From Coenobita brevimanus (taxonomy: Eukaryota; Arthropoda; Malacostraca; Decapoda; Coenobitidae): a stretch of 64,000 nt of DNA. Of the stretch, positions 57,493-64,000 are shown piece by piece (position 1 is the stretch's first letter; the number at the start of each line of letters is the position of its first letter). Under the pieces are notes generated by a model. It did no database searches and had not been told where the DNA came from. It was given only the letters and a program-made list of their open reading frames with translations. The position numbers were made by a program, and so were the translations under genes. The DNA is taken from positions 3,753,440-3,817,439 of the forward strand of contig JAVRFU010003718.1 in assembly GCA_032717465.1 (NCBI GenBank), in the 5' to 3' direction.

Positions 57493-59704
57493 CTTGAGGC
57501 GCTTGAAGTTGGCACTTAAATTGGGAGAAGTTTGAACTAAGTTCGCACTTGACTTGGGACTTTAGTTGGCGCTTGGGTTGGGACTTAAGTTGGCGCTTGA
57601 GTTGGGATTTAAGTTGGTGCTTGAGTTGGGACTTAAGTTGGCGCTTGAGTTGGGACTTTAGTTGACTCTTGAATTGGGACTTAAGTTGGCGTTTGAGTTG
57701 GGACTTAGGTTGGCACTTGAGTTGGGACTTAAGTTGGCGTTTGAGTAGGGACTTAAGTTGGCGCTTGAGCTAGGACTTAAGTTGGCGCTTGAGCTGGGAC
57801 TTAAGTTGGCGCTTGAGTTGGGACTTAAGTTGGCGCTTGAGTTGGGACTTAAGTTGGCGCTTGAGTTGAGACGTATTTTAGAGCTTGAGTTGGGACTTAG
57901 GTTGGCGCCTGAGTTGGACATAAGTTGGCGCTTGAGTTGGAACTTAAGTACGCGCTTGAGCTGAGATCTACATTGGCGCTTGAGTTTTGACCTAAGTTGG
58001 CACTTAAGGTTTCAATTGAGTTGGGATCAATGTTGGTGCTTGAGATGCAGCGTAAGTTGGCGCTTTAGCTGGGACTTGAGTTGACTTGTGAACTGGGACT
58101 TAAGTTGGTGCTTGAGTTGTAACTTACGTTGGCACTTGAGTTGTGACTTACGTTGGCACTTGAGTTGGGACTTCAGTTGGTACTTGAGTTGGGACTTCTG
58201 TTGGTGCTTGAGTTGGAACTTAAGTTGGTGCTTGGATTGGGACAAGTTGGCGCATGAGTTTTGATCTTAGTTGGCACTTGAGTTGGGACTTAAGTTAGCG
58301 CTTGAGTTAGGACTTGAGCTCGTACTTGTGTTAGGACTTCAGTTGGTACTTGTGTTTGGGCCCAAGTAGTACCTGTGTTGGGACTTGGGTTGACACTTGA
58401 GTTTGAGCTATAGTTGGTACTTGAGTTGGGATTTAAATTGGCGCTTGTGTTGGATTTAAGTTGGCACTTAATTTGGGACTTAATTTGGCACTTTGGTTGG
58501 AGCTTAACATTTGAATTGGCACTTACGTCACCACGTGAGTTTGCACTTAAGTTGGCATTTAAGTTGGCATTTGAGTTTTCTCTTAAGTTTGCATTTGAGT
58601 TGGCACTTAAGTTGGCACTTGAACTGGCACTCACATTTGCACTTATCATTTACGATAGCACTTTATTTGGCACTTAAGTTGGCAGTTAAGTTTGGACTTA
58701 ATGTGGCGTTTGAGTTGGGACTTAAGCTGGTGCTTGAATTGGAACTTCAGTTGATGCTTGATTTGAGACGTAAGCTCGCCCTTTCGTTGGGACTAAAGAT
58801 GGTGCTTGAATTGGGACTTGAGTTTTCGCTTGAGATGAAACATGATGGAGCTTGAGTTGGGACTTAAGTTGTAACTTAAGCTAAGACCCAAGCTGGCGCA
58901 TGAGTTTGGACCTGAGTTGACGTTTGAGCTGGCACTTATTTTGTCACTTGAGTTGGCACTTATGTTGCCACTTGAGTTGGCACTTATATTGTCACTTGAG
59001 GTGGCACTTGTGTTGTCACTTGAGTTAGCACTTATGTTGTCACTTGAGTTGGGAGATATGTTTGCGCTTGAGTTACAGTATAAGTTGGCGCTTTAGTTGG
59101 CACTTAAGTTAGCTCTTGAGTTGGCATTTACGTTGGCACTAGTTGGAGCTTTCGTTGACACTTACGTTGGCACTTGAGTTGGAGCTAACGTTGGCACTTG
59201 AGTTGGGACCTATGCTGACCCGTGAGTTGTCATTAAGCCTGATGCTTGAGTTGGGACTAAGGTTGGCGCTTGAGTTGAGACATGGGTTGGCACTTGAGTT
59301 GGGACCTACATTGGCGCTTGAGTTTTGACCCAAGTTGGCACTTGAGTTGGCACTTAAGGTTTCACTTGAGTTGGGATTAATGTTCGTACCTGAGTTGGCA
59401 CGTTGTCACTTGAGTTGGCACTTAAGTTGATTCATTAGTTGGGACTTAAGTTGACACTTGAGTTGTAATTTACGTTGGCACTTGACTTGGGACTTAGGTT
59501 GGCGCTTGGGTTGGGACGCTTGAGCTGATACTTAAGTTTCCGCTTGAGTTGGGACTAAGTTAAAGCTTGAGTTATGACTTGAGTTGGTACTTTTGTTAAG
59601 ACTTAAGTTGGTACTTGAGTTTGGTAACTGTGTTGGGACCTGAGTTGGCATTTGAGTTTGAACGTCAGTTCGTACTGGAGTTGGGATTTAAATTGGCCCT
59701 TGTG
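57493..59704 (+). repeat. G-rich minisatellite array (Q4)
   Basis: Colinear with 9142-11326 and closer to it than to Q1-Q3 (for example it keeps the GGACTTGAGCTCGTACTTG segment that Q1-Q3 lost). Confidence 0.94.
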
Positions 59705-60101
59705 CAGAGAGGATGGGGAAGGGTAGGGGGAGGAGAGGAAGGGGGGAGTCGTAGGGGGAGGAAAGGAGGGGGAGAGAGGGTACGAGGACTGGCAAGGAGG
59801 GGAGAAAAGGAGGGGGCGAAGGAGATAATGGGAGGAAGGGAGGAAATGCTGAAAAGAACAGGGAGGGAGAAGAGGGAAGGATGTGAAAAGGAAGAAGGAA
59901 GGAAAAGGAGTGGAAATGGTGAAAAGAATTAGGAGGAAAAGGGAACTGGATGGGAAAAAGTGAGGAAGGGGAAATAGGGAAAGAAAGAGACGTCGAAGAA
60001 AGGAAGGAATTAAGGAAAAAGGGAAGGAAAGAAGGAGGTAGCCTGAGACGTAAAGAGAAGCAAGGTCGTTCCCACAAAGTTTCGAGACAGGCAGACAAAA
60101 G

Positions 60102-60188
<87 letters not shown>
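59705..60188. repeat. Polypurine tract and (GA)n (Q4)
   Basis: Polypurine to about 60035, spacer, GA at 60105-60188. Confidence 0.92.
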
Positions 60189-60190
<2 letters not shown>

Positions 60191-60379
60191 ATCGTGCTAT
60201 CGGACAGACGTAAACATGAAGCAAACTAAACATTATAATGCTAACAAAAACAACACTAATTCTACTGTAAATTTGTGTTTATCTGACGGAAGTGGGCCAC
60301 TGACAGCTTGAATATTATGTTGTGGTTCCATGAAATTTAGTCAGCTTTATTCCTGCTCTAAAAATGAGTCTCCTTGGTT
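60189..60379. other. Unique spacer before TIR element (Q4)
   Basis: Copy of 11779-11969. No gene seen. Confidence 0.6.
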
Positions 60380-60985
60380 ACTATAGCCGCGGCGCGCGAC
60401 TCTGAGGTTGTTATTATCGTGCCCTGGCAACCTACGATTCAAAAGTGCGTGATTTCGCGTACAGTATAATATCAGACGCATGTGATTCGTGTATAATATG
60501 TTCGTGTGGAATATTATTCGTGTATTATATATTCGTGAACAACAATATGATTCGTGTACAATATGTTCGTGTATAATAATATTCGTGTATAATATGTTCG
60601 TGAATAGTAATATTCATGGATAATATATCTGTGCATAATAATAAGATTCGTGTATAATATGTTCGTGTGTAATATTATTCGTGTATAATATATTCATGCA
60701 TACTTATATTCCTGTGTCATATTATTCGTGTATAATATATTCGTGCACAATAATATGATTCGTGTATAATATGTTCGTGTATAATAATATTCGTGTATAA
60801 TATATTCGTGCATAATAATATGATTCGTGTATAATATGTTCGTGTATAATAATATTCGTGTATAATATATTCGTGCATATAATATGATTCGTGTATAATA
60901 TGATACGAAATCGGACGCACTGTCGAATGGTAGGTTGCCAGGGTACGATAATGACAACCTCAGAGTCCTGCTCCGCGACTACAGT
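60380..60985. mobile_element. Long-TIR foldback element, Q4 copy (606 bp)
   Basis: Same length as in Q1 and Q2, with its own core variants (GTGTATAATAATATTCG where Q0-Q2 have TATTATTCG near 60577). Confidence 0.78.
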
Positions 60986-61070
60986 CTATTCAGTCCTCTA
61001 ATCTGACAATAGAGAGAGAGGGTAGATGGGGGAGGGAGGAGGGAGACAAGAAAGGACGGAAGCAGAGGTT

Positions 61071-61117
<47 letters not shown>

Positions 61118-61165
61118 TAGATGGGGGAGGGAGGAGGGAGAGAAGAAAGGAGGGAAGCAGGGGTT

Positions 61166-61202
<37 letters not shown>
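60986..61202. repeat. GA-rich block with nested 60-bp repeat (Q4)
   Basis: Same two-copy structure, with the GATAGAG interruption shared with Q2. Confidence 0.88.
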
Positions 61203-62649
<1,447 letters not shown>

Positions 62650-62703
<54 letters not shown>

Positions 62704-62736
62704 CTTTCTTCACCATCAAGTCCTACCTTAGAATAC

Positions 62737-62790
<54 letters not shown>
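62650..62790. repeat. Facing (AC)n and (TG)n microsatellites (Q4)
   Basis: AC 62650-62701 (pure, as in Q2) and TG about 62739-62790, separated by 37 bp. Confidence 0.93.
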
Positions 62791-62792
<2 letters not shown>

Positions 62793-63567
62793 AAGTTCGG
62801 CGAACTTTGCAAGTTCGGCGAAATTGGTAAGTTCGGCGAAATTGGAAAGTTCGGCGAAATTGGCAAGTTCGGCGAAATTGGCAAGTTCGGCGAAATTGGC
62901 AAGTTCGGCGAAATTGGCAAGTTCGGCGAATTTGGCAAGTTCGGCGAAATTGGCAAGTTCGGCGAACTTTGCAAGTTCGGCGAAATTGGCAAGTTCAGCG
63001 AAATTGGCAAGTTCGGCGAACTTTTCAAGTTCGGCGAACTTTTCAAGTTCGGCGAACTTGGCAAGTTCGGCGAAATTGGCAAGTTCGGCGAAATTGGCAA
63101 GTTCGGCGAAATTGGCAAGTTCGGCGAAATTGGCAAGTTCGGCGAAATTGGCAAGTTCGGCGAAATTGGCAAGTTCGGCGAAATTGGCAAAGTTAGGCGA
63201 ACTTTGCAAGTTCGGCGAACTTAGCAAGTTCGGCGAACTTGGCAAGTTCGGCGAACTTGGCAAGTTCGGCGAACTTGGCAAGTTCGGCGAAATTGGCGAG
63301 TTCGGCGAACTTGGCGAGTTCGGCGAAATTGGCAAGTTCGGCGAAATTGGCAAGTTCGGCGAACTTTCCAAGTTCGGCGAAATTGGCAAGTTCGGCGAAC
63401 TTTCCAAGTTCGGCGAAATTGGCAAGTTCGGCGAAATTGGCAAGTTCGGCGAAATTGGCGTGTTCGGTGAAATTGGCAAGTTCGGCGAACTTTGCAAGTT
63501 CGGCGAACTTTGCAAGTTCGGCGAACCATGCAATTTCGGCGAACTTGGCAAGTTCGGCGAAATTAGC
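62791..63567 (+). repeat. 18-bp minisatellite array, about 43 units (Q4)
   Basis: More diverged at its right end than the other arrays (GGCGAGTTCGG, CGTGTTCGGTG and CCATGCAATTTCGG variants) and with a one-base insertion at about 63190. It ends at the LINE fragment, not at minisatellite, so it is probably the original right edge of the array. Confidence 0.94.
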
Positions 63568-64000
63568 AAGTACAACGACCCCACCATCTTCTGGCGAAAA
63601 ATAAAAACTCTCTCAGGCTACTCTAACCCCGACCCACACTACATACTTGACCCCCACGGAGAAAGAAAACACTCCCCCTCAGAAAAAGAAAACACCCACA
63701 GATCACACTGGGAATCCATTTTTCAAGAACAGGACGAAGAACAAAACGACCAAACACACGAAAACAACGTAAGAGAATATCTAATCAACAACCACGACAG
63801 ACTCACTCCATATCATTCAGCAGACCCAGCCAGACTAGATTCTGACACAATCTTTACCTCCCCCATCACGGAAGGAGAAATTACTGCCATCATAAAAAAC
63901 ATGAGAAAAACCTGCCCAGGAGAAACCGGAGTCAACAAAGCTATTCTATCCAACCTCCCCAGCATAGCCAAAGAAACTCTAAGACACATATTTAATGCAA
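63568..64000 (+). mobile_element. 5'-truncated non-LTR retrotransposon, RT-domain start
   Basis: One uninterrupted frame runs from the end of the 18-bp array off the window. It starts with KYNDPTIFWRKIKTLSG, the FW..IK.L.G stretch typical of the linker between the endonuclease and reverse transcriptase domains of jockey-like LINE ORF2 proteins. A variable acidic/His-rich linker follows. Then come ITEGEITAIIKNMRK and CPGETGVNKAILSNLP (about 63868-63960), matching the first conserved RT block of LINEs, usually I..AIK.LK..KAPG.DGI....L..LP. The polymerase catalytic motifs would lie beyond the window. There is no endonuclease upstream: the array directly precedes the linker, as expected for a 5'-truncated insertion or a rearranged one. 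Within this window the frame has no stop. Clade assignment (jockey-like) is inferred from motif style only. Confidence 0.8.

Noticed and set aside
63190..64000. Fusion protein of KFGELG repeats and reverse transcriptase
   Set aside because: The array and the LINE frame are in phase, but this has a one-in-three chance of happening, and a one-base insertion at about 63190 shifts the phase within the array.

Overview
This window looks like a repeat-dominated stretch of a eukaryotic, probably arthropod, genome. Dense GA, CT, TG and AC microsatellites, hAT transposon debris and a jockey/LINE-type reverse transcriptase fragment would suit a decapod crustacean, but that is an inference from style, not an identification. 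I find no intact host gene, no tRNA or rRNA and no CRISPR array. The long open frames (runs of LALELGLK, NLSPNSSA, SWDLSWRL, KFGELG, HTHT, VCVC, SLSL) are by-products of tandem repeats whose periods are 12, 18 or 24 bp (multiples of three) or 2 bp, and which lack stop codons.

Nearly everything is built from a few modules. (1) A 12/24-bp minisatellite, written as CTTAAGTTGGCG alternating with CTTGAGTTGGGA, occurs in long arrays in both orientations (called G-rich and C-rich here). (2) An 11-bp array, ACTTAAGTGCC, is the 12-mer minus one base with a palindromic ACTTAAGT core; it sits where C-rich arrays turn into G-rich arrays. (3) A 1.1-kb non-autonomous hAT-like element lies next to a 56-bp hAT transposase scrap. 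(4) Polypyrimidine/polypurine tracts of about 330 bp lie next to CT/GA microsatellites. (5) A 0.54-0.61-kb element has TIRs of about 80 bp and a core of tandem ATTCGTGTATAATAT-like repeats. (6) Unique spacers carry TG and AC microsatellites. (7) An 18-bp minisatellite, GCAAGTTCGGCGAACTTG, has a built-in dyad.

These modules form two kinds of long repeat unit. The Q unit (7.2-7.6 kb) runs C-rich array, 11-bp array, G-rich array, polypurine, GA, TIR element, unique/TG block, 18-bp array. It appears at about 7.46-14.75, 14.75-22.36 and 22.36-29.53 kb, partly at 29.5-33.38 kb, and again to 63.57 kb. The P unit (about 8.6 kb) runs AT-rich/retroelement block, G-rich array, hAT element, CT, polypyrimidine, C-rich array, 11-bp array, short G-rich array. 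It appears at 0.64-9.6 kb, partly at 33.38-40.14 kb, then at 40.14-48.72 kb and from 48.72 kb. The order is therefore hAT relic - P0 - Q0 - Q1 - Q2 - partial Q3 / partial P1 - P2 - P3 - Q4 - LINE fragment.

The junctions suggest how this arose. Q copies are joined 18-bp array to minisatellite at one repeated point sharing AACT. P copies are joined G-rich array to AT-rich block at one repeated point. Q3 switches to P1 inside homologous minisatellite at about 33.36 kb. Together the arrays create nested inverted repeats several kb long, including one at 5.11-11.78 kb. Either the locus has been rebuilt by repeated tandem duplication and unequal exchange, or two haplotypes were joined in assembly; sequence alone cannot separate these.
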